Positions 10,753 to 22,260 are shown, counted from the first letter of the stretch. The stretch: 64,000 nucleotides of DNA from Rhinopithecus roxellana (GCF_007565055.1 NC_044556.1:137925808-137989807); one strand, 5' to 3'. The notes: generated from the sequence alone by a model not told the origin. Translations and numbers: made by a program.

Positions 10753-11292
10753 ACATACACACACGCACACACACCCACACTTACATGCTTAAATATTACT
10801 CAGTATTTAAAAAAGGGAAATCCTGCCGTTTAGAACAACCTGGATGAGTTTGGAGGACATGATGCTAAGTGGCATAAACTTGTTGCAGAAAGACAAATAC
10901 TGGATGATCTCACTTACATGTGGAATTTAAATAGTCAAACTCACAGAGGCAGACAATGGTGGTCACCAGGAGTTAGGCAGAGTGGAATATGGGAAGATGT
11001 TGGTCAAGGGGCACAAAGTTTCAGTATTCAAGATAAACAAGTTTTGAGATCGAATGTACAACACTGTGACTATACTTAATAATACTCTATCGTATATGTC
11101 ACATTTGCTAAGAAATTTGCAAATTTGCTTATGTGTTCTGGCTACAAGAGAAAGGAGATGGTAACTGGTAGCCATGTGAGGTTAACTTGATTGTGGTGAC
11201 TATTTTACAATGTAGGTACATATCAAATCAAGCTGTACACTTTATATATAATTTTTAATTGCCAATTATTCCTCAATAAAGCAGAAAAATAG

Positions 11293-12392
11293 ACAACTCT
11301 ATGTAAATAAATGGATATTTTCTTTGGTGCATTTATTATTTGTCATGGAATGCAGGGTTACCTTAAGAAAATCTTCAATTCTTTGTGTACAAAGCTTATG
11401 ACCCCTAAAAGCTGGACGGTCTCCAGCATATGGGTTGTTGAAATCTCTATTTAGAAAATGAAACTATAAGTATATGGGAATATTTTACAATAGTCTCTCT
11501 CTAGGAGCAAACATTAAGTTCCATAGTTTATGGTCTATCCAGTATAGGAAAATATGGTAACTCTATTTTGGAATGTGTACATTTTATGTCTGTATATGTT
11601 AACATTGATCCTTTAACCAACACTAATTGCAATTTCTCATTTTTTCAGATGTCATGAGCCCTCAGTTTTAAACTTTAGCCTGCTCCATCAACCAAATTAA
11701 TTGCAGAACCATAACATTTATGAACTAATTATTTCTTCCCTCATTAGAAGTTACTCCTTTAAAAGTTTTATGGTTCATTTTATGGTTTTATGGTGTCAAG
11801 TTACCATACATGTTCTGATAAAACCTAAATCTTTACACTATAGCCACTAAACTTCCAATTGTCTGTAATTTAGACACATGGCAAAACCTTTGTAATCTAA
11901 TATCTATAATTTTTGTCGTTAAAAATATACAAAAGATTATCTTAGCAAATCCTTGAAAGTGTCCCTTATCTATAAGTCCACACAAAAAATTTATTAGTAT
12001 ATTTGTTCACAAATTTATGGTTGTAATTGGCTCCGTGCTGTGTTATTGCAAATTATTGAAGTCGTTGCCCATATCATTAGAGCCACATATATACGGCACA
12101 ATGTGAATGTGAGAACTGCTGTGATTCTTTAAATTCAAATTGAGTCAGCAATGTATATCATTGCCTTTTTTTTTTCCCTAGGCTGAAAACTTTAGCCTTC
12201 ATACCTCTGCTTCATCTAATTAGAAGCTAAAATTAATTTGTTTACTAATAACCTTTTCTGATAATGACTATAATGCATGCTGATTATTTCTAACCTCTCA
12301 TTAAAGGTATTCTCTATCCATTCTCATTAACTTTATTTGTTCTAATTCCTTGCTTTATTACACTTGAATTAATACAGCAACCTCAAGTCCAT
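11293..12392. other. AT-rich, no gene or repeat recognised
   Basis: About 1.1 kb with no recognisable element apart from a short T run at 12164-12175. It could be unique non-coding DNA. Confidence 0.45.
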
Positions 12393-12394
12393 CT

Positions 12395-12925
12395 ATTTTA
12401 GTTATCTAATGCTATGCAAAAAACCATCTGTAAATCTTAGGAGATTAAAACAAGACAGACTTAAGGATTTATTATTTCATAGTTTCTGTGGACCAGGAAT
12501 CAGGGAGCAGCTAATTTAGATGCCTATAGTTCATGGTTCCTCATGAAGTTGTAGTAAACCTATCAGTCAGGGCTGTTGTCTCATTTGAAGACTCAACTAT
12601 TGAAGGACACCCTTTCAACCTCGTTGAAATGGTGGTTTTCAGGTTTCAGTTCCTTGCTGGGGCCTACTTGGAACACACTTCAGTTTTTCACACATGGGCC
12701 TCTTGAAAGGCTGCCTGAGATGACCTGGCAGTTTATGTCCCCAGAGCAAGTGATCTGAGTGAGTGACCCCAAGACTGAAGCAACAATGTTTGTATAAACT
12801 AATTTCAGTAGTAACATACCATCATTTCTGCTATATTCTGTTCAGTAGAACCAAATCACTAAATCCACTCCATACCCAAAGAGAGGGAAATTCTTCTTTG
12901 TCTCTTGAAGGGAGACATATCAATT
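12395..12925 (-). repeat. MLT1 LTR (MaLR)
   Basis: The plus strand carries antisense MLT1: 'tttagttatctaatgctatg' at the left (LTR 3' end), 'tagtttctgtggaccaggaa', 'gtcagggctgttgtctcat', 'ccagagcaagtgatctgag' and 'taacataccatcatttctgc' in family order. A similar LTR enters at the right window edge. Confidence 0.8.
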
Positions 12926-13289
12926 CATTTGTAGGCATGTTTTTAAAGCTAGTCCTCATACTACATGTTATGCTCATAGTAATGATTCTTAAATACTACT
13001 ATTTTGAATATTCCAAGTTATTTTATTTTCCTATTGCATAAAATCTTTCCTACATACTGCCTATGCATAGAAAGGCTGTACTTCACCTAATAAGAGAAGG
13101 AAAAATAACTTTCATTCTGTATTTCTGATGCAATCTATTTGTGTGTATGGAAGAATCTGTAATTTTATTATTCAGATAGAGTATCCTAGCAGGAAATCTA
13201 GAGGAGGACACAGGGAATTTCTTTTCAAGAGGTGTTTTTATTCATTCACTGAGTAGTAATGACACATTATATTTATTTTCTTCACGTTA

Positions 13290-13490
13290 TATAAGATATT
13301 GTGCTGAATACTTTCAGTACTTTATTTCATCAGTCCTAAGTTGTTGCAATATATTCTCTATTTTATAGATGAGGAAACCCAGGCTTAAAAGAATTAAATA
13401 AATGACCCTAAGTCTTAGCTAATAAACAGACGTACAGAGGTTGAGATTCAGTCTTACCTCTTAACCAATCAGTTTGTCTTCCCTCTTGAA
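13290..13490 (-). repeat. MIR SINE
   Basis: Antisense MIR core 'ttttatagatgaggaaaccc' (13361-13380), followed by decayed 'aggcttaaaagaattaaata' and 'cctaagtcttagctaat'. The order matches the family. Confidence 0.7.
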
Positions 13491-14015
13491 TGTTACCAAA
13501 GAGATGCTTACAGGATTTGACATTTCTCCATATCATATCAATAGAAAGCTTCTTTCTCCCACCACTAGAGAATGATTTCTTTGCTAACTTGTGCAAATTA
13601 TACTCAGCCTCTATAAGTTGTTCTGTTGCCTACCTACATAGGTCAACAGAATTGAACACTCTTTAAAAACTAGTGTTAGAAAAGTTAAGGAAGGTATATA
13701 TTGGGTTTGGGTACTGAAAAGAAAGGATGGAAGCTATTAATTATCCATGACAATAAGGAAGGAGAATGAAGAAAATAGTATAAGGGCCAAAGTGAGAAAA
13801 GTTCTTTCAAGGTTGATAGCCACATGAAATAAGATTATTAGGTCTATGGAATCTCTTTCTTAACCTGGTGTTGGGAATTTGAACATGTTTGCATGCAGGC
13901 TCCAGAATGAATGAAAAAAAAAAAAAAAAAACATTTAAGTGGGAAAATGTTGTTTTGGTCCTCCCTTACTTACGTGAGTGTGCATCTGAAATCAGCTCTC
14001 CATTCTCTGATCTTG
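13491..14015. other. nothing recognised; short A run
   Basis: Unique-looking AT-rich DNA with an 18-nt A run at about 13914-13931 that carries no SINE body beside it. Confidence 0.4.
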
Positions 14016-14019
14016 GAAA

Positions 14020-14160
14020 TGTTTGTCTCATAAACAACCTGAAACATATTAAGCAGCTTGCTCAAGGTTACCTCCCTAAGAAGTAGTAGAGTCAGTAATA
14101 AAAATCCATGTTTGTCTAGCTTTAAAGTCCATGTTGTTTTACTATATCATACTGTCTTCA
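14020..14160 (-). repeat. MIR fragment
   Basis: Antisense MIR-like order: 'agcagcttgctcaaggtta' (14052-14070), 'gaagtagtagagtcagtaat', then a region like 'gtctgtctgactccaaag'. Partial and diverged. Confidence 0.5.
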
Positions 14161-14164
14161 TAAA

Positions 14165-14640
14165 AGTGAAACAAGAAGATTGTTGTAGTCTCTCCAAAGA
14201 AGCAGGATATATCCCTACCCCAAATTTGGTTTGGATTCAATGCTGATGGTACTACACACACATCAAGAGGGTATAAAAACATTTATTATATAAATACTGA
14301 GGCTTCCTGGGGAGAGGACAGGCCTCAAAACTGGTCTGAGCATGGCTTGAGAGAGCAGAGAAGAGAGACTGACTTGGTTTACAGTGGTATTTAGGTAATA
14401 GGGATGCAGCAAGAGTTCTCATTCAGGCGGGGGCTTGCACAATGATAAATTTACACAGGTGTTTAAAGAAGGAGCACCTAGGATTTTTTACTAACTTGCC
14501 AACATGTTCAGTAGCAGAACAGAAGAGGGAATGGTGAGACTTAAATGATAGCAACAGTCTAACATCAAAAATTGGAATCAGACTATTATCATTCACTCCT
14601 GATTTTTGATTGATGACTAAAATGTACCCTGTTTTGTTTA
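14165..14640 (-). repeat. possible ERVL-type LTR, interrupted on the right by an Alu
   Basis: The region looks like an LTR read backwards: a plus-strand 'acatttattatataaatact' (complement contains an 'aataaa'-like signal) is followed by moderately GC-rich unique-looking sequence. No paired LTR or clear ends were found. This is a guess from style, not a family match. Confidence 0.25.
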
Positions 14641-14643
14641 GCT

Positions 14644-14958
14644 GAGTATTAACTTTATTTTATTTTATTTTTTTTTTTTTGAGACGGAGTCTTGCTCTGC
14701 CGCCCAGGCTGGAGTGCTGTGGCCGGCTCTCAGCTCACTGCAAGCTCCGCCTCCCGGGTTCACGCCATTCTCCTGTCTCAGCCTCCCGAGCAGCTGGGAC
14801 TACAGGCGCCCGCCTCGTCGCCCGGCTAGTTTTTTTGTATTTTTTAGTAGAGACGGGGTTTCAGCGTATTAGCCAGGATGGTCTCGATCTCCTGACCTCG
14901 TGATCCGCCCGTCTGGCTCAAGCCTGTAATCCCAGCACTTTGGGAGTATTAACTTTAT
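14644..14958. repeat. 15-bp target site duplication around Alu
   Basis: 'gagtattaactttat' occurs at 14644-14658 and again at 14944-14958, flanking the Alu between them. The last bases of the Alu head ('gggag') overlap the first bases of the right copy, so the true junction is ambiguous by about 3 nt. Confidence 0.9.
14659..14946 (-). mobile_element. AluY (Old World monkey type) with inverted 5' head
   Basis: From the left: a T-rich tail (complement of TTTTA-type A tail), then antisense Alu from 'gagacggagtcttgctctgc' to 'tgatccgcccgtc' (ending 14913). The next 33 nt, 14914-14946, are in the opposite (sense) orientation: 'tggctcaagcctgtaatccc' through 'agcactttgggag'. That is exactly the reverse complement of what should follow. 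The outermost 12 or so nt of the Alu 5' end are missing. Body variants such as 'gtggccggctctcagctc' and 'cgcccggctagttttttt' fit cercopithecine AluY. Target duplications are intact. Confidence 0.92.
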
Positions 14959-14959
14959 A

Positions 14960-15492
14960 AGTAAGCAAGCTTACACGGTCTGTAGACTGAGGCCAGTAAG
15001 AAAGGTGAAAGTTCTGTTCAGTGCTTCAATCAAGAGCCCAGCACTGTGTATTCTGGAAAGTGAAATGAGGGCCTTAGTTGCTACCAGTAATACCTGAAAC
15101 TCCAAGGAGGAAGAGTAGTGTCATGATAAGGTCTGGATAATAATTTAATATGTATATAGATATATGTAACATTCATTTATATTTGAGTATCTATGATGCA
15201 TAAAATTACTAGAGATTTTTTACCCCAAATCGGGCAACTTTGGACAGAGAATTGTTACTGCTGCCGTTAGCCAGACCAGGTAGTGAGATCATTGGCAATG
15301 GCCCAAAAGTAAGTAAAAATGTGCAGATGGGGCTGCTTTTTGTCCAGGACATCAGTGCTATGATGACAGCCTATTATTTGTTTCATTGTGCTCATCTCTA
15401 TGTCTGTTCTTTATTGGAGAATAAACAGGAGCAGCCATCCAGTAAGCATAGTAAGGATGCCACCAATACAGTGTATGAACTCTCATTGACCC
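14960..15492. other. nothing recognised
   Basis: Spacer between the Alu and the MaLR provirus. It includes an open frame at 15240-15506 (88 codons) with no family resemblance, which runs into the LTR and is therefore unlikely to be a gene. Confidence 0.4.
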
Positions 15493-15493
15493 T

Positions 15494-15853
15494 CGATATG
15501 GTTTGAAAGTGTCCCCTTAAAGTTCTTGCATTGGAAATATAATCCCCAATGGGATTATATCCAAAGATAGGTTTATATGAGGTAATTAAGGTTAAATGAA
15601 GTCGTGGGGTGGGGCCTAATCATATAAGACTGAGGCCTTATAAGAAGAGAAGGAGGACTCTTACATGCTTCCTTTTTCTTGCCATGTGATGTCTTCCACC
15701 ATGTTATGACACGGTAAGAATGTGTCACTAGATATGGCCTCTCTATCTTGGACCTCTCAGCCTCCAGAACTGTGAGAAATAAATGTATTTTCTTGACAAA
15801 ATATCCTATCTCAGGTATGCTATTATAGCAACAGAAAAAAATGGCTAAGAACA
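15494..15853 (+). repeat. 5' LTR of shortened MaLR provirus (MST/MLT1-like)
   Basis: Starts 'cgatatggtttgaaagtgtc'. The middle carries 'cttataagaagagaaggagg' and 'gcctccagaactgtgagaaa', with an 'aataaa' at about 15779, and it ends 'aaaaatggctaagaaca'. These are standard MaLR LTR blocks in order. Paired with 16293-16663. Confidence 0.82.
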
Positions 15854-16292
15854 TTTGTACCAAGAAATGAAGCTGTTGTCATAATAAATGCCTGAAAATA
15901 TGGAAGCAACTTTGGAACTGGGTAGTGGTTAAAGGCTGGAAGAATCCAAAGGATTAGTCCATATAAAGGCTGTGTTGTAGAACGTGGAGTCAAGGAAGAT
16001 TATTCCGGAACTTTAAGACCTAATGTTGTTTTTTTCTGTTGGGTTTTGGACTTACTTGGGGCCTGTTACTACTTTCTTATCTATTTCTCCATGTTGGAAT
16101 GGAAATGGCTACCTTATGTCTGTCTCATCATTGCATTCTGGGAGTGGATGCCTTGTTTTCATTTTACAGGCCGACAGCTGGAGTAAATTTGTCATAAGAA
16201 GAATCATGACTTGAGTCTCACCTGTATCTGATGTAGATAAGAGTCTGGACTTTGGACTCTGAGTGGGTGCTGGCACAAGTTAAGAGGTAAAA
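15854..16292 (+). mobile_element. MaLR internal region, largely deleted
   Basis: Only about 440 bp separate the two like-oriented LTRs, against roughly 1.5 kb in the provirus at 3331-5604. It starts 'tttgtaccaagaaatgaagc', like a MaLR post-LTR sequence, and retains 'gcaactttggaactgggta' and 'gagtctggactttggactct', typical of MST-type internals. Most of the gag-like region is gone. Confidence 0.75.
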
Positions 16293-16663
16293 TGCTATGG
16301 TTTGAATGTGTACTCCAAATTTTATGTATCATGTATTTAATCTCCAAAATCATATGTTGATGGTATTTGGAGGTGGGATCTTTGGGAGATAGTTAGAATT
16401 AGCTAAGATCATCAAGGTCAGGACCCCATGATGAACCTGTTGCCTTTATAAGAGGAAGGGAGACCTGAACTGGCATGCTTTTGCCCTCCTCCTATGAGAC
16501 ACCTCCTGCCATGTCCTGTTGCAACAGAAAGGCCCTCACCAGATACCAGCGTCATGCTCTTAGGCCTCCCAGCTTCCTAAACTGTGAACTGAAAAAACCT
16601 CTATTTTTATAAATTACTCAGTCTGTGGGATTCTGTTATAGTAACAGAAAACAGACTAAAACA
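16293..16663 (+). repeat. 3' LTR of shortened MaLR provirus (MST-like)
   Basis: Starts 'tgctatggtttgaatgtgta' and ends 'cagaaaacagactaaaaca'. It has 'gatggtatttggaggtggga', 'cccagcttcctaaactgtga' and 'ttataaattactcagtctgt', as expected for an MST LTR. The outer pentamers (15489-15493 and 16664-16668) do not match, so the target duplication is lost or the two LTRs recombined. Confidence 0.85.
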
Positions 16664-16679
16664 CTGTTCACTAAGTTTC

Positions 16680-18420
16680 ACTCAAAGGACTCCTCATATT
16701 GTCAAAGGATTAAGAAAATTGGCAGTCTTCTTTTGCACCACAGCGTATTACAGTGTGCTAAGCACAGAGAGGCACCACTTACTACATGTGTTGTATGCTG
16801 GAGAAGCCAGGTTTTGCTCCATCATGCTGAGCTTGTGGAGATACTGCTTCCATGACCCAACGCTAACCGGTAGATAGGTAAAGTGGGTCAGCCTAGGCTC
16901 AGGGTCTGTGAAAGTCTGTATTTTCAGGAAAGCCAAGTATTTTTCCAGAAATTTATGTTCTAAGAGTGTCTAATGCAGGCAAAGGAGAATAGTTTCATGC
17001 TTCAGAAGTCCAGAGGCAATTTATGGCCATCATCAGTGGTACAGAGTCTCCAGGAGGAATGAGAGGAAGTGGTTAAAATTCCTAAAGTAAAGGTATCTCT
17101 GGGAACACCAATGGGATTGCCTGTTGTACTACAATTTGGAAAGATCATATATTCCTTTTTTGGAGGTGTTCCTGTTCAATGTGGGCTGATTTGCAAGCAC
17201 CAGCACAAACTGGCTTACATGAAATATGTAAATAAGGAATATATTGCCTCTAAAACCCCCAAAGGCCTAATAGATGTCAAGTGAGGTGATTAACAGCTAT
17301 TTCTTGAGTGTCATAGATGGAGTGGTCCTTTATTTTACCAAGTAGTTTTCACAAATTTAGCTAAAGTGGCAAGGTCTTGTACTACTTGTGAGAAAATGGC
17401 CGACCCACTGTTTGTGAGCATTTGTATATCCTGAATGAGTATGTCAAATGAATATCCTCAGAAGATGATGTCATTAATGTAATTTCATCCCTGTGCTTCT
17501 AAAGAAAGTCACATACAGTTAAGGTCTTCACCTACAAAGACTGTGTGAGATGTCAAGACTGTTGATATACCCCACGGTTAGCCAGGTGAATGTCCTTTCA
17601 GAGGCAAAGGCAAGCTGCATCTGAAAAGCTGTTAAAATGGCCACTGAATGGAACAAATTAGCCAAATCTACCATGGCAAAAATTTTTCACCAGTTGCTGG
17701 TTGGATGGATTTAGTAATTTTGAATTTCAATAATATTGAATATGGGGACTTTCATGGGTGGGATCACAGAATTAAAATTGCAGTAATCCACAATGAGACC
17801 ACTTTTCAATTTAAGGAACAGGACAGGCCGGGTGCGGTGGCTCATGCCTGTAATCCCAGCACTTTGGGAGGCTGAGGCGGGTGGATCACCTGAGGTCACG
17901 AGTTCAAGATCAGCCTGACCAATATGATGAAACCCCATATCTAATTTACATTGAATTGTATTAACTGTTTTAACTGGAGCAAGGAAGTAGGTTGATGGGT
18001 CTGATTATATGAAGTCAATATGCTAGTGTCAAAGACTTTCTTTAATTTTAATTTATTACGTATGAATCATACTGTCTGCACTCACTGTGTAATATTTTAG
18101 GGCTATAGGTGCTATGATCATGAAAATTTAGGCAAGAAAATAGTTCCAATTGTTATGGTAACGTATTTTTGCCTTCTGTTTTATATACAATTAATCTTCT
18201 AAAATTATAGATGGTATTTTGTTTAACTTTAGTGGAATCTCAGGTATGACTGTAATTTGTACTCCAGTAATGATTATGGTCATAAAGATCTGTCAGCGGA
18301 TGCATTTCAGTAGATGTTAAAGTTAATTCAGAATCTGTTTAGCAGATGTTTACAAGCCAATGGTAATCCTTTTGTCCTTTGTTGTTTACATTTGTTCAGT
18401 AAATTTTGGATTTCTAATTC
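16680..18420 (-). pseudogene. ERVL-like pol remnant, antisense
   Basis: The minus strand near 17711-17825 translates to a stretch containing 'VDYCNFNSVIPPM', which resembles the start of an ERVL reverse-transcriptase domain. Flanking sequence on both sides has the same unique-looking, formerly coding texture, but frames are broken throughout and an Alu fragment (17826-17942) splits it. No LTR in matching orientation is adjacent; the MaLR on the left is plus-strand and separate. Extent is approximate. It is an inactive fossil with no intact protein. Confidence 0.42.
17826..17942 (+). mobile_element. Alu fragment, left monomer only
   Basis: A clean Alu head, 'ggccgggtgcggtggctcat', continues to 'gatgaaaccccatatct' and then stops without a middle A-rich linker, right monomer or A tail. 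The loss is on the 3' side, which is not how ordinary 5' truncation works. A later deletion, or priming away from the tail, would explain it. Confidence 0.88.
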
Positions 18421-18425
18421 AGTGA

Positions 18426-18570
18426 GAATGTAGATCTCTGTTTTTTTTTTTTTTTTAATATACTCCTTTCCCTATATCCAGGTTTCTATTTTTTTTTATT
18501 CTTCCACTCTTCTCTTTCTGTCTTTCTTTTTCATTCTCTTTTTCTTTCTTGTTTGCTTTCTTGTTGTCTA
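18426..18570. repeat. T run and polypyrimidine tract
   Basis: A T run at about 18440-18457 is followed by TTCT/CTTT-rich sequence up to about 18565. The complement is purine-rich. No element body is attached. Confidence 0.7.
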
Positions 18571-20170
18571 TTTTGGGTTATCAGATACACTTTGAGTAGT
18601 TCCTTTTGCCCTGATATTATTTTTAAATTTCTTCCTTCAGAGAGCCTCAAATCAGTATCATTAGAGTTAAGGGACTCTACATGGCAATATTTAATTCCTT
18701 GGTTGTGCCACAGAGGTTCCATCAGTGTTTCCTCCCTATAACCCTGAGGATCAGGATGTTTTCTAGAAACAGTGGCATAAGCAGCAGCAGGATTTTGTGG
18801 GGCTCAGTAACTCAAATCTACAAATCATGAGTGCTCTTCAAATTGTAGCTATTCGTCCTTCACACACACTGTCTAGTGGATCTTATATTGGACAGAACAC
18901 TCTATAAAACAAGGTCCAATGCCTGGTGACACAGGTGAGACCAACTGGTCACAGAGAAAGGGTCTTTCACCAGAGCCTAATGTCAGGTCACAGCTTATGC
19001 TGAAATCAAGACATATGATTTAGTCTAAGACACACAGTAGGTCTTGGATGAGACACATGTCCCTGAGCCCCTTTAATGAGGATCTAATTCTATATGCTTG
19101 CCCCTAAATGCTTATAATCAAAACTTCCTCCATAGCTCAGTTAAACTTGTAACAGAGACTTGGCAGAATTCAGCAAATGTGGCACGAAGTAGCACAGCTG
19201 AAAAGGCTTGCTCATTGGTGAATTGCAGAGTTGGGCAGTGAACCAAAGCAGGAGAAGAAAGACCCTGGTGCCTCAGTTAGACCTTCTGAGTATGCCATCT
19301 TTTTCTTGCTAAGATTTGGTTAATACAATACCCTAGAAATCCCTTTAAGTCAAAAAGTGTCTTGGAAAGTAATACAATAAACCACTCCCCCAAAATACAG
19401 TTCTCCTACCCTCATTTAACTGTAGGTAGATATTTTGAGGAGAATCTAGAGGAAATTTTTTGTCTGACATTAGTCAAAAGAAAGCCAAATTTCTCCAAGG
19501 AAAGAACAGAGTTTTAGGTAACAGGGAGACTTGTGAATGTCGTGGGGTTAGCTAAACCCTGGGGCCTGCAGAAATTGTAGGAGGGAGAGAAAGGAAGAGA
19601 GAAGAGGTAGCATTGGAAATGAGGAGTAGTGCTTTGCAGATACCTCCATTTCTTAAGAAAATGCCAGTAATGTTTTGCATTATTTTTTAGTGTTTCTAAA
19701 ATAAAACCTAATTCCCAGATGTGAAAATATGCTTAAATGGATGTCAAAATGAGTGGAATTCAGCTCAGGGAGTTGCAGTTAAGAGTCAGCTTACAACCAA
19801 ATGCACAGTATGATCTTGTTAGTGTGAAAAATAACAAAATATAGGCCAGTAGATGTATAGAAAAAATAAAGAGAGCAATCTGCTTGTACTTTGATAGATT
19901 TCTTCTGAGGATAATGAAAGGGTAGAATTGTGAAGAATAGAGTATGTATATACACACACACATATAGAATGTGTGTAGTGTCTGAATTTTATAAATTAAA
20001 TGTATATTAACATCCTGATTAGGAAAGTGAAACAGTAAAAATAATATATAGTACACATTAAATACTGTTTCTAGTTGCAGAGAACGGCTGCAAGCTGTAC
20101 AGGAAGTTCAGTGAAACTCTTGACTGTAGTACTGAGAATAATGGTGCCTCTAGTTTTAAGTAAAATATCC
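18571..20170. other. nothing recognised; small TA/CA tract
   Basis: About 1.6 kb without a recognised gene. A mixed TATA/CACA run lies at about 19944-19975. Part of 18740-19600 has a retroviral-internal feel (balanced composition, no simple repeats) but no motif I can name. Confidence 0.4.
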
Positions 20171-20174
20171 CGAA

Positions 20175-20385
20175 CATAGTGTCTAGCACAGGTATTATGT
20201 CATTAAATTTAATCCTTAAACAAATCTACCTGACTGGTACTATTCTCTTCTTTTTAGTGATGAGAAACATGACACATGAAGAGGTTGCCAAAGTTCACAG
20301 AGCCTGTAAGTGTCAGAACTTGAATTTGAACCTGACGCTGACTCTCTCCAGAGCCTGACATTTAACAGCTTCACTCTTCTGCTTC
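20175..20385 (-). repeat. MIR SINE
   Basis: Antisense MIR blocks in order: 'gtgatgagaaacatgacaca' (20258-20277, the 'gatgaggaaactgaggcac' box), 'gaggttgccaaagttcacag', 'cagaacttgaatttgaacct' and 'gactctctccagagcc'. One of the better-preserved MIRs here. Confidence 0.8.
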
Positions 20386-22000
20386 CCAATAAAATTTATG
20401 GATATTTAATGGATGTGGGTGTCTATACTATAAAAGAGCAGTTAATGGTTGTAGATTAATTTTAATTGGATAGATCAATGTTAAAATAAACATATGTGAC
20501 ATAAACTTTAATTGATCATGTTAATTTACAGTGTTGCTTGTTTTATTTAAATCTTTTAAAATAAAGTTACCTCATCATTTTACATACATATATTCCCTTC
20601 TCTTTCTTCTTCCATTAATAGTTAATTAATAAACAAAGTCTGAGTGTGTTATATAATGTTATAATTAAATAAATGCAAGTTTCTCACAAAAATTTTTACA
20701 AGATTATGCTAAAACTAATGAAACAAAAATATTTTCAGGTAATTCTCTTACGCATCATTTCTTTTTTTTATGCAACAACTCATCTAATGTTGAGAAATCT
20801 GAAAGCAATGCTTTCCTTTAAAGTCTAGTGAGTAGCAGAGGTACAATTATCATAAATTTAAAAAATATTTAGCACAATATATTGATAAGTTGCATAAGAA
20901 AAACTTCAAAAATCTTGCTATGTGATGAAGAAATCACACAAGATTAAAATTGATAATTTATTGATATATTAGAGTATGTTAAATAATTATTTTGTATCAT
21001 TTGCGATGTAATAACTTTAACAGTTTTAATTTTAAGAGACTGTTTTCAATATAAATGAGTTATTTAATAATATTTAATATGCAGTAGGTATACTGAGCCA
21101 AAATTTTTACCTTTCCTAGTTTCTTGATTTGTGAATGTCTTTAAGCTTTCTGTAAGATAAAGAGAAATAAATGGGGTGAGGTTGAGTGAGAAAACATTTT
21201 GAGATCACGTGAATTAAGGAATGCTAATGTCAACTCTTCCTCTCTAATTCCTTAGAGCAACCTGCAATTACATTTAGGAGATTTAAAGCATCCACTCTAG
21301 CAGATGAACATCTTTAAAAGGTATTGGAAGAGAGTTACTCACTAATCACTCACTGATTGTACCATATATTTAAGGTACTATCAGATTTAATATAAAGGAA
21401 TAGGACAAAGACACAATGTACTATCATAAAGTATTTATTCAAATCAGGTAGTGTTGACTTTTTGATTTGATCTTGCTAAGAGCAGAATGTTTCCTTTATG
21501 TCCACTAATCTGCTGCCTAAGTGTCCTGGCAGAAGTAGTTGGCAGGTTCAAATGGGGTAACTGAGGACTGCCAAAGGTGTTTAGTGCAAAGATGCAGTCA
21601 AGGTACAAAGAAGCACCTCAGGGAGAGGTAAGAACAGACATTAATCTTACCAGAATTAGACTTGAAGGGTCAAGTGGAGGGAGGTTACAGAAACACGTAG
21701 CCAGTAGTTGAAGCTACAGTTGAGGGCTGATGTTTAGGAGCTGGGGCTTTTAAGGGGATTCAGATACCTGAAGACATCTAGATCAGAAAAGCCAGGAAAA
21801 TAATGCCCATGTCTCACTCTCTTGACTGAAGGCAGAGTCTCTGCTGATGCCTCACTTTCATTGAGTCCAGCTTGAAGCCAGAGGATGGGGAAGTCATTGG
21901 TGGTAGAAGCTACTGATCAGGGTTCATTGGTCTTCAGTGCAGGAGAAGAGTAGAGATTGGGTTTCGAGGGAAGAATAGAAAATATCTTGTATAACCACTC
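20386..22000. other. nothing recognised
   Basis: AT-rich to about 21100, then more balanced (21470-21990). No coding, repeat or structural signature that I can support. Confidence 0.4.
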
Positions 22001-22260
22001 TATTCGTTTGCTAAAGCTACCATAATAAAATACCACACACAGTGTAGCTTAAACAGAAAGTTATTTTCTCGCAATTCTAGTGGCTAGAAAATGAAGATCA
22101 AGGTGTTGGTAGGTTTGGTTTCTTCTGAGGCCTCTCTTCTTGGCTTGTAGGTGGCTACCTTCTCACCATGTTTTTACAGGGTCATCTCTCTGTCTGTGTT
22201 CCAAGCTCTTTTTCTTATAAGGAGACCAGTCATGTTGGATTATCACCCACTCTAAAAGTC
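22001..22260 (-). repeat. MLT1 LTR fragment
   Basis: Antisense MLT1A/B-like sequence: 'ttcgtttgctaaagctacca' at the left, then 'aaataccacacacagtgta', 'ggtttcttctgaggcctctc' (22118-22137), 'ttggcttgtaggtggctacc' and 'cttataaggagaccagtcat'. It stops abruptly after 'ggattatcacccact', so the LTR's 5' third is missing. Confidence 0.85.

Larger units (their letters stand above)
8060..11292 (+). mobile_element. L1M (L1MA/MB-like), plus-strand body with 5' inversion
   Basis: ORF2 resumes on the plus strand with 'attctagccagagcaattag' (8155-8174) and runs in consensus order through the ORF2 C-terminal part to a 3' end near 11270-11290 ('attcctcaataaagcagaaa'). It is interrupted by an AluJ (9342-9619) and by an LTR (10196-10752). 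Reading frames are broken; the longest ORF2-like open piece is 8107-8340. The 3'UTR ('acatgtggaatttaaatagt' near 10917) fits L1MA/MB. The element predates AluJ insertion. Confidence 0.88.

Noticed and set aside
13914..13931. Isolated A runs (also 41051-41070, 48979-48994) as processed pseudogene tails
   Set aside because: No gene-like body or target duplication is found upstream of any of them.
15489..16668. Target duplication for the shortened MaLR
   Set aside because: Outer pentamers accct and ctgtt differ too much.
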